Part shown: one piece after another, positions 23,101 through 34,500 of the stretch | Position numbering within the stretch: position 1 is the stretch's first letter | Layout of the letters: the number at the start of each line of letters is the position of its first letter | From: Phyllostachys edulis | Taxonomy: Eukaryota; Streptophyta; Magnoliopsida; Poales; Poaceae | Assembly: GCA_036346405.1 (NCBI GenBank) | Contig: CM070563.1 | Coordinates: forward strand, 29,770,816 to 29,834,815 | Direction: 5' to 3' | Length of the DNA: 64,000 nt | Translations under genes and position numbers: made by a program | Notes under the pieces: model-generated | Database searches by the model: none | Told to the model about the DNA's origin: nothing | What the model saw: only the letters and a program-made list of their open reading frames with translations

Positions 23101-24065
23101 GATGGATTTAACGAGGGAAGGAGGGGACAACGATGTTTTTCGTAGGGTCCTGCGGTCCGAACGCTAGTTCCGTACGCCGTTACAACATCTTCAGATACGG
23201 TTGTAATATCTCTGTACAGTAGTTGCAATATTTTTGGATAATAGTTGCAACATCCCCAGACAATGGTTGCAACATCCTCAAACAACGGTTGCAACATCAC
23301 AAAGCAAAGCAAAGCATCTGGAAAAAATGTGTTGGAAAAAATGCAACATCGCCGTGAACTGTATTCAACATTTTTTTCCCATGGATGCAACATTTTTTTT
23401 TCTACAGATGCAACATTTCATCAAAATCCGAAAATGAATAAAAGGGGAGAGGGGAACCGAGCCATAGGCGAGCTCGAGCGGCCGAAGGCCGAGCGAGCCG
23501 AGCCGGGGTGGCGCCGGCAGGGGGAGGAGGCCAAAGGGAGCGGGCCAGTGTGGCAGCACTAGGGAGGAGGAGGCACCGGGGAGGGTGGCGACGTAGTCGG
23601 TCCGGCGCTATGTTGCTGCTGCTGTAGCAGCAGCTGCGGACTCCCTCCCAAGCCTCACAGACTCGCCGTGGCGGCTCTTGGGCTATGCGATCGCGGGCGC
23701 GAACCGCTCCGGGCGGCCGAGGTGATGCTCTAGCTGCTTGTCGAGCTTCGCAGCACGTCTTGCCCTGTCGAGCCGCCTCAACAGGTTGCCTCCCTGAGCC
23801 GCTTCGCTGACCAGTCGGCCTCGCGTCATCTGCCTCAGTCGGCCGCTTCTGCAAGGCGCCTCCTCCCAAGCAAGGAGTGTGAAGTTAGAGAAGGGGAGGG
23901 GAACCGGGAGGACCAAAGCAAGTAGAAAATGAGAGATGAGAGAGAAGAGAAAAAATGAATGGGAAGACACATGGGGGATGGTAGGTAGGGAAAGTAAATG
24001 CAGATGGTGGATGGGTAGGTATGGACAGCAACCGGACGTAAGGGCTATATCAATTCCCCTTTTCC
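23101..24065. other. Spacer between hAT and CACTA-2
   Basis: No gene is recognised. The left part holds the degenerate gttgcaacatc repeat. The middle (23450-23880) is GC-rich, with a 155-residue open frame on the - strand of Arg/Ala/Pro-rich composition that looks like chance. The right part (23890-24020) is a purine-rich GAGA/GGAA run. It may be another decayed element. Confidence 0.5.
23161..23425. repeat. Degenerate gttgcaacatc tandem motif
   Basis: About ten copies of a core G(A/T)TGCAACAT(C/T) are spaced about 20-30 bases apart, with less conserved sequence between. The pattern is clear in 23220-23300 and again in 23340-23425. Confidence 0.75.
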
Positions 24066-24084
24066 TAGTGTTAGCGCTATTACA

Positions 24085-24450
24085 CAAATGGTCATCACAG
24101 ATGGTACTAAACCGTTATCACAGATCATTTCTGAACCGACTGAATTTATGTATCTGTGATAACAAGCAGTTATCACAGACGGATTGTAAGCCATTTGTGA
24201 TAAGTCACAACACAAACGATTTTTGGTCGAAGTCGTTTGTGAAGGCCTGCTATCACAGGCAACTTCTACCAAAAACCATTTGTGATACGTCGGCCATCAC
24301 AGACGGTTATATGTATCAACCGTCTGTCATTGGAGACATATCACGGACGGTTAGTATCAGACATATCACATACAGTTGTTGATAGTAGCCGTCTGTGATA
24401 GTAAGCCTTCACAAACGGTTTATATCACAAAACTGTCTGTAATAGTTCGT
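24085..24450. repeat. CACTA-2 3' subterminal array
   Basis: The copies here are largely canonical: TCACAGACGG, AACCGTCTGT, with variants TCACAAACGG and CATTTGTGATA. A segment at 24484-24530 is the inverted counterpart of 21244-21296 in CACTA-1, showing that the two arms are homologous. Confidence 0.88.
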
Positions 24451-24680
24451 TCTATACCTAAATATTGTTTCTATTTTTTGGTTAGCCTCAGGAAATGCTA
24501 GCCATGCCCTCTGAAAACAAGCAAGCATAAAATAGATAAATCACATATAAGTGAATTACAACTCAAAGTGATTTACATCTCAAAATCAATTATAAAACAT
24601 TGTTTATGTATTGTCGCTAGAGTTACAATTGAATTTCAACTCAAAGTGAATTACAATTGAATCAATTGTTTGAACATGTA

Positions 24681-26818
24681 TTAAGCGGTGTCACCGAAGT
24701 GAAACTCTCCTTTCAAGTCAATGATCTCCGTCATGATGAAGGTGGAGAGCCGTCCTTGAACATTGAAGAGTTTGATCAGATCGAATGTACTTGATTTGAT
24801 TATCATGTCCTGTCGCTAGGAGGAGTAAAGTAGTAAGCATATATATTTAAATTGATAATTAGAAAATAATTATTGCGAGATGACAAACCTCTAGGTCATT
24901 CTTCTTAGCACTCATGATTTCCTGCATATGACGGCAAACGTAGAATGTACATAGGTTGCCTTGTAGTTGCTGGTGGCACTGTAAAAATAGAATTACATAT
25001 ATATGTATAGTTAGTTCGAGAGGCATTATTACGAAGTTTGATATATGATTATTGTGTTGTAGCAGGTACTGAAAATCACGTCCTGTGTTGCAGTGTGGCG
25101 TTCGATTCCTTGTGTCTCCCTCCCCTAACAACTTAGGTGCCGAACAACCTACGTGATTCCAAAAAGTTATCCTCGGCCATTTCAAACGAAGGAAGAATAC
25201 ATTAGAGTTATGTATCGAGGAAACGAGCATACCTATCGAGTATTTCTTGTATAAGGGTGAAGTTGTGGTTGTTGTTGAGTAGGGAATCAAGGTATATTAC
25301 CTTATTCCACTTTGGTACAATGACTATAAGGTTCTAGTGCCACCTACTCCTGTATGTTGCTATAGTCATTAAACCTAAGTTCGTGTTACGTATAAAGTAC
25401 AAATAAAATTTGTATAGCAAATAGTGAAGCACTTACCTCTGGTTGTAGGGCACCAATATGTAGTCCTTGTTGTCCTGAGCAAGCAGTCCCGTTGTTATAT
25501 AATTCTTGACATAGGATGTGTCTTGGGTGATGCATTACTTAGAGATCAATTGTGGGTTGAGGAAACCCACCGGTTCTCATGATCGCCGGGCTTCTTGCAT
25601 CATGTATCTATACATAAGCAATGTGTTATAACATTTATCGGTACTACGTGAATGTAGAACTTAATTGTACAAACTTACAGTGTCCAGCATCGTAGAAGTG
25701 AGATGTTGAGGGCGTCGAGGTTGAATAATTCTAAGAAGTCTTTGAAGCCCACGACGAAGAAGCCCAGCTCGTGGAGGAAATGTATCTCCATGTATCGAAC
25801 GGTGAATCTAGTAGGCCGGTTTGTCCTCCGCTCATTGGTCCTCCACATGTACCAGGCATGCAAACTCTTGCAACCCATCCCAAGGCAGGGTAATAGTGTG
25901 TCGGGGACCAACGCCCTTCTGAGGGAGAACACCCTAGGCTTGCGAGGCGCCTTAATGTTCTTCGATTTGGCCTTAGCGTCTCACCTGCTATACGTCTTCC
26001 CAGGAGACGACTCGGCACACTTTTCTTGTTTCTTCGGCGTCGTCTCCGCGGGAGCCAATACGGTGGCCTTCTGAAGCGGAGGTTGAGGTGGAGCCATCGA
26101 TGGTTCTGTTGGAGAGGCATGGTCGTGTGGAGATCACAGTAGTGCAAAGTCCAGGGTGATGTCCGTCTTAGGCCACTGGACAAAAGTGTGCATGGCATCC
26201 CCTAGTGTTATGATGTCTTCGTTCGAGGGCTTCTCCAGCGAGACAACCATGAAAGTGTCATGTACCATGTCCACCTGGACCTTGGTGTAACCCTACATCA
26301 GCTGGGCACCATGCAGCACTATCCCTTCCAGGCATGGAAACGCCATTTCCCGCCCAGCTTCAATTGAAATGGACCCAACCAGCCTCACTTGGAGCCTGCA
26401 GGGCGTTGGCTCCCACAAAACGATACATAATTAGCTAAGGCGCCCTACAAGTCTATCTTTGGAGTATTCCAGAGATGTACATTACCTGGATGTCGTCAAT
26501 AGGTAATTGGACGTCGCTATGTTCAAAAAGTGGCATGATGCGCGGCTACTCCAACGTTGAGGGGGGCTGGCTCCCAAAATAATGGGGGTGACTAGCGACT
26601 GGTTGAGGACTTGATTCATTTGTTCCTGTAATGATGTTATCTATCCTCAAAATTCTACACAAATCTGCTCTTTCAACCGTTCCTCGTGCTCGACCTTGGA
26701 TCTCTTCCTACTCCTATATGCCTTGGAGTCGTGTGGGAATCCCTGCCTCCAAGGTACGTAAACCCCAAGGCCTTGCGTGTGACCCAGGTGCTCCTTATTT
26801 CCCAGGGCCGTGGATAGT
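24681..26818 (-). pseudogene. CACTA-2 second gene, 3' part: Ulp1-like peptidase
   Basis: Reading leftward on the - strand: 'STALGNKEHLGHTQGLGV' near 26815-26760 is the Transposase_24 end. A linker follows, then 'GFFVVGFKDFLELFNLDALNISLLRCWTL' near 25765-25680, ending at a GTAAGT donor. 'LIVIVPKWNKVIYLDS' lies near 25330-25285 and 'NLCTFYVCRHMQEI' near 24960-24910, with a donor GTTTGT after Leu-Glu as in CACTA-1. The last exon ends 'IIDLKGEFHFGDTA' at a TAA (24681-24683). The Asp and Cys regions of the C48 fold are visible. A stop lies just before the 'LIVIVP' block. Confidence 0.78.
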
Positions 26819-26823
26819 ATATC
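26819..26823. other. Target-site duplication ATATC, left of Tekay-B
   Basis: ATATC precedes the TG of the 5' LTR and is repeated at 37969-37973 after the CA of the 3' LTR. Confidence 0.95.
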
Positions 26824-27540
26824 TGTAACATCCCAATTTTTAATTTCCAGTTAAAAATAAAATTTAATTATTTTCTTAGGATTTTTGGAGCTTTTTCCTA
26901 ATTATTTTAAAGCCAAAATAAATTATTTGCAAAATTAATTAGCAATTATGAGTTGAAAATATTTTATTTAAGTTCAAAATGACTCAAGGAATTTCTGTGA
27001 ATTTTCTCATAATTTTTGGACTTTATTTGCTATTTTCTAAAGCCTAAATGAATTAACTGAATTATTTAAATCGCTAAATCATTTAAAATCCTGGAACAGT
27101 AATTGGACCAAATGTTCCTCGACCCGTCACTATTCTTTCGAGCCTGGCACATTTTCTAGCCCACTCCACCTATCCCCCTCTTTCTCTCACTAACAGGTGG
27201 ACCCACCCCATCAGTCTCTCTCTCACCCGCCTCTCCCTCTCACGCCGCGTAGGCCCCACCGCGCCACATCATCTCTTCTCCCTCCTTTTCTTTCTTCTCC
27301 CCGAGTCACCGCGTGGCTCCACCATTAGCGCACGCATAGAGCTTCACAACCCGAGGCAAACCTACCATATTCAACGCGATTTCATGAGCAGAGATGATGT
27401 GGCGTGGAGCATTCAATTGTCGATTCAATTTCTCATCCGTTTTTAGTTTCCCTTTTCCCCTCTTTGCCGTAATTACCTAATTCTCGCCGAAGATGCCACT
27501 CGGACCTTCACGCGCCGCATGTCGCCCCGACCTCACCCTT

Positions 27541-27551
27541 GCACTATAAAA
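27541..27551 (+). promoter_or_regulatory. TATA box of Tekay-B 5' LTR
   Basis: CACTATAAAAG lies about 720 bases into the LTR, before the GC-rich leader. The 3' LTR has the same box at about 35690-35700. It should set the transcript start near 27570. Confidence 0.65.
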
Positions 27552-27999
27552 GGACGCCCTAGGTGCGCCCTCTCCATGTCATTCCAACACCGCCACCCAC
27601 CTCGCCCCAATCCTCTCGAGTTCGCCGAAATTTGAAGTCGGAGTCTTGCCGCTCGAAGCTTTTCCATCATCGATTCTGCTGCCGACAAGCTCGCTCTATC
27701 GCCTTTGTCTACGTCCCTGGCATCACCTTCACCCGCTCGTCCCCGGGTGCGCACTCTCTCGACCGGAGGACCACCAGAACGCCCTCACCGCCATCGACCT
27801 AACTCCGTCGCCGTAAAACCTCTCGCTGCCGACCACTCCGTTGTGCTCCACCGCCGCAAGGTAATGTCCGTGGTTTAGAGTCATCTCCTCTTCATTTTGC
27901 GCACCTTCGCGTAGCTCGCCGTGGCTTGTAGTGCCAGCTAGCTTGTAGCCAAGCGCCGCCGCTTTCGACTAGTGTAGTCAAAACCTTCTTTTGACCAGT

Positions 28000-28195
28000 T
28001 TAGTCGAAACCCTACTTCAACCAGGGTAGTCGTAACTCCTTCGACCAGGTAGTCATAATTCCTTCCGACCACGTGAAGTTGAAGAGGTGAACAGTACTCA
28101 GAAGGTGAACAATACTTAGAAGGTGAGTAGTACTCGGAGGTGAACAGTACTCAAAAGGTGATCAGTACTCAGAAAATGAACACCATTTTCGGATT
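28000..28195 (+). repeat. Two short minisatellites inside the Tekay-B LTR
   Basis: A 'cgaccagggtagtcgtaa'-type unit occurs about four times (27965-28060). It is followed by a 'gtgaacagtactcagaag'-type unit about six times (28087-28190). Both arrays recur in the 3' LTR (36065-36310) with different copy numbers. Confidence 0.8.
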
Positions 28196-28394
28196 TCTAT
28201 CTATCTTGTGATGTCAAAACTTTCGGATGTTCATTCTCCCTCTCATGAACTCCAAATCCATCGTTTCTTGATCCTAAATCCATATAAATTCGATATCCAC
28301 CTCCCAGAACTAAAATTATTTAATTTGGAGTTAATTTGAATTTTCATTGGAATTTATTTGTGTTTATTTGAATTTGGCTTATTTTCGCATATAG

Positions 28395-29688
28395 ATTTCG
28401 ACGATTCCGAGGAACTTGAGTTAGTTGAAGAAGAAGAATTTGAGCAAGGAAAGTTATACCATTGGTCATGTTGCTCGTATTATTTTAAATTATTTAATTC
28501 TGTTTTAAATTATTATTACATGCATATGTCTATTCAGTTCTTTTAAATTTCTGTTTTAAGTTCTTAGTTAATCTATTTCCTTTGTATGGCCAATGTTGAT
28601 GTTTGAATAGTCATTTTCTTGTCACCTTAGTTAAAATAAAATTTGAAAAATATAATCTTAGATAATGCTTAGACCAAAATCTTGAATTTGGGAAGTTTAT
28701 CCAAATTATTCAAACTTGATTTAAATTGAGAGTATGGTATTGTTTTACCATAGAATTTTAGAAAATGCTTTTACTTGTGAAACAAATTAAAATGATTTTA
28801 GACTTGGGTGAAATAGATAGATGGTGGATGCAGGTTTATGCACGGGCTCAATTCGGGAATGGATTGAGGCCTAGGGTTTTGTTGGAAGTTGCCTAAGTCA
28901 GTTAAGAACCGGTCTTCGAGCGTATTTTGCTACGCCCCACCGTACCACCACATGTTTGAAATGGGACAGATTAGGCTTATTAATTTGTAATACCTCACTG
29001 TTGATTATGCCATGTTGTTGTGTGGGTGTTGGTTAGATAGTATTCCCACTTGGCGCAAGAAGGGGCTTTCGGTGGGTGGTTAGCCCAAAGGAAGTGAAAC
29101 CTTAGCGGGCATATTAACCTTGGGGTAGAACATTGTAAAAGCCTAGTGATAATTGCTTAGTCGCACGCCTTCGGAAGCGTGTATTGGCCGACATTAAAAG
29201 CAAATTATCTCTTGTGGGTAAAGTTGTACCACCTCTATAGATTGTCAATCTATTCGAATAGCCGTGTCCATGGTCATGGACATGCTGAGCAAAGCCACTC
29301 AAAGTTACACTTTGATTTTGTTTTCAAATGATTTTGGCCAATGATTTTAGGATGGTTAATCCTTATAGTAAAATTGGACGGTTAGCCATGTGATAGGAGG
29401 GTATCCTTCACCATTCATGTACGGAGGTTATCCACTGTAAAATAATCAATTTAAAATCTGATTTTAGTTATAGATTAAAAGTTGCCTTGAAACTAGTATG
29501 GATATTTAAAACCAAAAATACTGCTTTTATGCAAAATGAACCCTATCAACCTCACGTGAGTACACTTGCATGCATTATATTCTGTTATTAGGTGTAACTT
29601 GCGAGCACGGAAGTTGTACTCACTCTTGCTAAATAAATTTTATTCAGGTGAAGATTATTATCAAGACGGTGAGGATGAGGACGACTAG
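28395..29688 (+). CDS. Predicted spliced acidic tail, Tekay-B 5' LTR
   Basis: Exon 28395-28448 follows an acceptor (gcatatag). In the 3' LTR the same exon ends at a GCAAGT donor; here that donor reads GAAAGT. Exon 29648-29688 follows ttattcag. Joined in phase 1 they read 'DDSEELELVEEEEFEQ' then 'GEDYYQDGEDEDD' and a TAG at 29686-29688. The first exon is shown to be real mainly by its recurrence in other LTR families at the same phase. No upstream start codon in this phase is seen, so this is a tail of a longer or non-ATG frame. Function unknown. Confidence 0.5.
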
Positions 29689-29698
29689 ACTACGCCCC

Positions 29699-29717
29699 CA
29701 GTCGATTGCCTATGGCG
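29699..29717 (+). promoter_or_regulatory. Conserved LTR box after the acidic exon
   Basis: The box is cagtcgattgcctatggcg. Related boxes follow the acidic stop in the 3' LTR of Tekay-B (37779-37797), in Tekay-D (52988-53008, - strand), Tekay-E (43625-43645, - strand) and insertion F (49741-49757), and occur in Tekay-A (7992-8010, - strand). Conservation across families suggests an RNA processing, dimerisation or regulatory site; this is inference. Confidence 0.5.
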
Positions 29718-29920
29718 AATCGTGTGGCCTACCTATTTATTTATATTTTTGTTGTGTTATTTTGGTCTCAGGCCCCATTGTAATAAACTCTAATTAATAT
29801 TAATTAAATGTGTGATATGATTTTGTTTTTACTTTTGTTGTTTGTGTACAGTAGCTATTCCTGGACTAGTGTAGGAAATACAGAGAATCTGGGATCCTTC
29901 ATTCCCAGGTTCGACAGAAG

Positions 29921-29932
29921 TGGTATCAGAGC
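29921..29932 (+). other. Primer binding site of Tekay-B
   Basis: TGGTATCAGAGC, a perfect match to the 3' end of plant initiator tRNA-Met, starts 4 bases after the LTR. Confidence 0.95.
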
Positions 29933-30081
29933 CATATCAACTGTAGGTCATGGCTCTAGAATGGATAAAACCCTTAAGGACTTATTTTTTAAAACTAAAA
30001 ATAATTTGGTCTTTCTGGTGTCTTTCCTCAACCCTTCTCTTTAAAATGATTACTAACTCATCTCTTTCTCAAAAATTGTAG

Positions 30082-30644
30082 ATGGCTGAAGCACCAAACG
30101 CTGTTTCCCATGGGATCTTCGCTGGACACTAGGCTGCAACACTCTGGAGGATGATGCAGCATCTGCACTTCCAGGAGAGGCCCACGTACTAGGGGTACAA
30201 GTACGTGGTTGGTACTCAGGAGCATTGGAGGGTAGAAGTAATACTCTACTCCAACCTGCAGCCTAACATAGAGTTCCATATCTTCGATGCTCGGTGCAGC
30301 GTGGCACCTTTCCCGAGGGTATCTAGGATGCTGCTAGAGAAGCTATTTGCCGACTCCATCACATCTATGACCACCGCTTCCACGACACCGGATTCCACTA
30401 CTACTCGATGCACATCTCCACCCAGCTCAGTAGTACCTTTCGCTCAGCCAGAGATGGGGACTTTCCAGAGCTGGAACATTAGGTGAACCTGATGATGGCT
30501 ATGGAGCATGTCTGCTGGCACACTTTGGATGAACTACGTGCCACCCAGGAGAGACTAGAGGCAGCAAAAGAGGAACTAGCTCGCTATAAGGAGGGCGATG
30601 CTAGTACCAACAACACCCCAGATTACACCCCTATGACCCCATAG
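30082..30644 (+). pseudogene. Tekay-B ORF0
   Basis: The frame starts MAEAPNAVSHGIFAGH, runs through 'YKYVVGTQEHWRVEVILYSNL' (30197-30260) and shifts near 30325 to 'DAAREAICRLHHIYDHRFHD'. It ends with a heptad-like segment 'LDELRATQERLEAAKEELA' (about 30522-30580) before TAG at 30642. A stop near 30480 and early stops near 30130 and 30190 break it. The start codon region is also kept in Tekay-E (63553 on the - strand). A coiled-coil end suggests an oligomerising protein. Family not recognised. Confidence 0.65.
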
Positions 30645-30983
30645 AATTTTGTCTATAGTATTTCCCTTAGACGCGAATTGTGAGTTACCAATCCCTTTTG
30701 TGACAGCCACAATTGAGTAATGAAATAAATTAATAAAAGACTATTTTGAAAAGTTGTTCTTTGCCTTGTGTTTGTTGGTTCTTGGGCTATTTTAGACTTA
30801 TTCCCCCTTATTGCTCTCTTTCTTTTCTCTCTTCTATGTCTTTGGAGGATCTAGCAGATAGTGACAACTCGCAGGACAGGCAGTGGTAGTGCTAGCAGCT
30901 AGGGGAATGATCAGGTAGATTATCAGGCCAACCCAATGCCACAACCACCGCCATCATCGGCAGAAGGACCCGACTGTCGCTAG
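30645..30983. other. Tekay-B spacer between ORF0 and gag
   Basis: This has no convincing frame on either strand. A pyrimidine-rich run (ttattgctctctttcttttctctcttc) lies near 30808-30835. Confidence 0.6.
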
Positions 30984-31898
30984 ATGATGGTGAATCAGAT
31001 GCACTTGATTGACCTTCTCGCCCAGTCCTTGAACAATGCTCAGAGTATTCAAGCAACCGCAACAGCAGCAGCTCAGGCTCCACCTCCACATCATCCGAGG
31101 GCAAATATTTCAAAGTTTATGACGATGCATCCTCCGACTTTCAGTAGCGGCACAGAGCCAATGGACACGGATGATTGGCTAAGGGAAATGGGCAAGAAGC
31201 TGGATATCGCCCAATGCTCCTATCATGAGAGGGTTCTGTTCGCCTCTCACCAACTCAATGGGCCCGTATCAGAGTGGTGGGACAACTTCACCCAATCCCA
31301 CGCAGATGCTTAGTCCATCTCATGGAATGAGTTCGTACAGGCTTTTCGCCATGCACATATCCCTTCAGGCATGATAACCCTAAAGAAGAAGGAATTTCAA
31401 TCTCTCTGCCAGGACAACCTCTCAATCAATGAATATCTGCACAAGTTCAACCAATTGGCACGCTATGCCCCTGAAGATGTAGCTACTGATGAAGCTAAGC
31501 AGGAACGCTTCCTGGAAGGACTCAACGATGATCTGTATGTCCACTTGATTGCTCAGGATTACATCAACTTTCAACAGTTGGCGAACAAGGCCATCCGCCA
31601 AGAGGGCAAGCACATGAAAATGGAGAACCGCAAGAGAAGAATGACGGCCCAGAAGTTCAACTCTGGGGGATTCCCAAAATCCCACATTGCTCAGCCTCAG
31701 CTACCTCAGCGCGGAAGATTCCAGTCTTCTTCATTCAAAGCATCTATGCCAGCACCGCGCCCCAGCAACTCTAGCTTCCGCAACAATTCATCAAGAGGAC
31801 AGTTCCCAAACAAGACAACTTCCTTAGCTATAGGAGGGACGTGCTTCAACTGCAATGAGACGGGGCATTATGCCAATAAGTGCCCAAAGAAGCAATAG
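30984..31898 (+). pseudogene. Tekay-B gag
   Basis: Gag starts at 30984 with 'MVNQMHLIDLLAQSL'. The capsid region 'TEPMDTDDWLREMGKKLDIA' and 'FASHQLNGPVSEWWDNF' is followed by a TAG at 31311-31313, then 'NEFVQAFRHAHIPSGM', 'YLHKFNQLARYAPEDV' and 'ERFLEGLNDDL'. The CCHC knuckle CFNCNETGHYANKC lies at about 31842-31883. The frame stops at TAG 31896-31898 after PKKQ. The protease frame is the same, so these may originally have been one polyprotein. Gag packages element RNA into particles. Confidence 0.92.
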
Positions 31899-32335
31899 AT
31901 CGCAGCTCCAGCCAGGCCAGCTTCAGGAATTCTAGCCTCTGGCAACACTCTAAAGCCGACAATTCAGTTCATGAAGGGACGTGTGAACCATGTCATAGCA
32001 GAGGAAGCTCAGACCGCACCAAATGTCGTTCTTGGTATGTTCCTCGTCAATTCAATACCAGCATCAGTCTTATTTGACTCAGGAGCTTTGCATTCTTTTG
32101 TTTCAAATAAGTTTGTGGGAAAATATGGGTTACCTATCTCTCCCTTAGCTAATCCTATGACAATCCATTTCCCAGGCTCAAAAATGAGGACTAGTTCCCT
32201 ATGCCCAAACCTTACCTTGGAAATATCCGAAGTATCTTTCGTGGTAGACTTAATAGTCTTGCACTCTCAAGGATTATATGTGATTCTCGGAATGAACTGG
32301 CTAGCCAAGAATCAAGGACAGATAGACTGTGCCAA
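31899..32335 (+). pseudogene. Tekay-B retropepsin
   Basis: The aspartic protease has its motif LFDSGALHSF near 32069-32098, followed by 'SNKFVGKYGLPISPLANPM' and the second signature 'VILGMNWLAKNQG' near 32280-32320. It is in frame with gag. The active-site DSGA is intact, unlike in Tekay-A. Confidence 0.88.
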
Positions 32336-33245
32336 TAGGTCTATCACCCTCACCAATGAGCAAGAAATTAAAGTAGAGTTCAGACCTAAGACCTCTACTA
32401 GAGAAAGTTCCATCCTAACCAGGTTAAAGGAATTGAGGCTTGAAGATATACCAGTGGTGTAGGAATATCCGGATGTATTTCCTAAGAAATTACACGGCAT
32501 GCCACCGGATAGAGACATTATGTTCCTAATTGATCTAGTCCCAAGGACAACACCAATATCAAAGAGACCATATAGAATGTCTGCCAATGAATTAGCCGAA
32601 CTATAGAAGCAGATTGAAGAATTGTAGAGTAAGGGTTATTTTCAACCTAGTTCATCACCTTGGGGAGCACCGGTACTATTTATCAAAAAGAAGGACAACA
32701 GTATGAGGATGTGTGTGGACTACCGATCACTCAATAAGGTTATAATCAAGAACAAGTATCCTTTGCCCAGGATTGACGATATGTTTGATCAGCTGAAATG
32801 AGCGAGTGTCTTCTCCAAGATCGACTTGAGATCTGGCTACCATTAGCTGAAGATTAGGCCAGAAGATATCCCGAAGATTGCCTTCACAACAAGATATGGA
32901 CTGCACGAGTTTACGGTAATGTCATTCGGGTTGAAAAATGCCCCGACTTATTTCATGAATATGATGAATAAAGTATTCATGGAATTCTTGGATAAGTTCG
33001 TGGTTGTTTTCATAGATGACATTCTCATCTATTCAAAAGATGACGAAGAGCATGAGAAGCACCTTAGAATTATATTGGAAAAGCTTAGAGAGCATCAGCT
33101 TTATGCCAAATTCAGCAAGAGCGAGTTTTGGCTAAGTCAAGTGGCTTTCCTTGGACATATTGTGTCAGTAGGAGGAGTTGCAATAGACCCAGCCAAGGTT
33201 GAAGCCGTATGGATTGGAAGCGATCCAAGTCTGTTATGGAAGTAA
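32336..33245 (+). pseudogene. Tekay-B reverse transcriptase
   Basis: The sequence has 'SSPWGAPVLFIKKKDNSMRM', 'CVDYRSLNKVIIKNKYPLPRID' and 'FSKIDLRSGYH*LKI', with an in-frame TAG after His. 'MSFGLKNAPTYFMNMMNKVF' and the catalytic 'VVFIDDILIYS' follow near 33003-33036, then the thumb region. Further stops at 32459-32461 (TAG), 32604 (TAG), 32625 (TAG), 32800 (TGA) and 32844 (TAG) inactivate it. Confidence 0.9.
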
Positions 33246-33800
33246 GAAGCTTTCTTGATTTAGCCGGTTATTACTGCAAATTCATTGAAGGTTTCTCCAA
33301 AACCGCTAGACCGATGACTCAGCTTCTGAAGAAGGAAAAGAAGTTTGAATGGACAAATGCCTGTGAATAGAGTTTCAAGAGTTGAAGAAAAGGCTAGTTT
33401 CCGCACCAGTGCTAGTCTTACTAGATATCCATAAGGACTTTGAGATTTTCTGTGATGCATCCCGTTAGGGCCTGGGATGTGTGCTGATGCAGGAAGGTAA
33501 AGTCATGGCTTATGCATCTCGTCAGTTGAAGCCACATGAAGGAAACTATCCGACTCATGACCTGGAGTTAACTGCAATTGTGCATGCTTTGAAAATCTAG
33601 CGGTATTATCTCATTGGTAACCATTGTGAGATTTTTTATTACAAAAGTTTGAAGTATATCTTCACCCAATGAGAACTCAATCTCAGGCAAAGGAGATGGT
33701 TGGAACTGATAAAGGACTATGACCTTAGAATCCATTATTATCTGGGCAAAGAAAATGTAGTAGTAGATGCTTTGAGTAGAAAAGCGTATTGCAACGCTAT
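33246..33800 (+). pseudogene. Tekay-B RNase H
   Basis: The N-terminal half shows 'FEIFCDASR', then TAG, then 'GLGCVLMQEGKVMAYASRQL' and 'EGNYPTHDLEL'; the C-terminal half shows 'ENVVVDALSRKAYC' near 33748-33795. Several stops (33369, 33466, 33598, 33671) break the frame. Confidence 0.88.
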
Positions 33801-34500
33801 GTTGGTTCAGGAGAATCAGCCAAAGTTGTATGAGGAATTAAAGCATTTGAACTTGGAGATTGTCAGCCAAGGCTGCGTAAATGCTTTGGAAGTTCAACCA
33901 ACCATTCAGAGTCAAATCATAGAAAAACAAAGAAGAGATGAGGAAATCAAGGAAATCAAGAAGAACATGAGAAGAGGCAAAGCCCCAGGATTTTCTAAGG
34001 ATGAGCAAGGTACAGTTTGGTTTGAAAACCGCATCTGTGTACCAGATCATCAGGAAATAAAGCAGTTGATTCTAAAGAAAGCCTATGAATCACTTTACTC
34101 TATTCATCCGGGCAGTACCAAGATGTACCAGGATCAGAAAGAAAAGTATTGGTAGGTCAGCATGAAGCGAGAAATTGTTGAGTTTGTTGCACATTGTGAC
34201 ATATGCCAAAGAGTTAAGGTACAACATCAAAGACCCGCTGGTTTGTTACAACCATCCCCAATTCCTGAATGGAAATTGGTATGGATTTCATCACCGGACT
34301 GTCTAGGTCCCAAGCTAGTTTGCAGATATCACCATTTGAGGCATTGTATGGCAGGAAGTGTAGAACTTCTCTCCTTTGGGATCAAGTGGGAGAGCATCAG
34401 TTCTTTGGACCTGAATTGATAAAAGAAGCTGAAACTAAGGTGAAAGTGATAAAAGAACGCTTGAAAGTAGCTCAGTCCTGACAGAAAAGTTATGCTGAGA
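33801..34500 (+). pseudogene. Tekay-B integrase, catalytic core missing
   Basis: The H2C2 finger is present ('SIHPGSTKMYQDQKEKYW', then 'EFVAHCDICQRVK' near 34180-34222). The next block reads 'MEIGMDFITGL' (34269-34300) and then jumps to 'SPFEALYGRKCRTSLLWDQVG' (34340-34400). In Tekay-E these blocks are separated by about 400 bases containing the DDE residues, so the catalytic core has been deleted here, at about 34310-34330. Confidence 0.85.

Larger units (their letters stand above)
26824..29916 (+). repeat. Tekay-B 5' LTR
   Basis: This 3093 bp repeat runs TGTAACATCC...GGTTCGACA. Landmarks are a TATA box at 27541-27551, a GC-rich leader to a GTAATG donor at 27860, tandem 17-18 bp repeats near 28080-28190, and two small acidic exons (28395-28448 and 29648-29688). 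A conserved box lies at 29699-29717 and an AATAAA near 29783. Confidence 0.92.

Noticed and set aside
23402..23869. 155-codon frame on the - strand
   Set aside because: Low-complexity composition, no recognised domain, and it runs through the gttgcaacatc repeat at its end.
24060..24085. Clean CACTA terminal repeat for CACTA-2
   Set aside because: Only 'tagtgttagcgc' is present; it cannot be read as CACTA in the right orientation without assuming changes, so the boundary is left approximate.
29917..29940. tRNA-Met-like sequence
   Set aside because: Only 12 bases complementary to the tRNA 3' end directly after an LTR; this is a primer site, not a tRNA gene.
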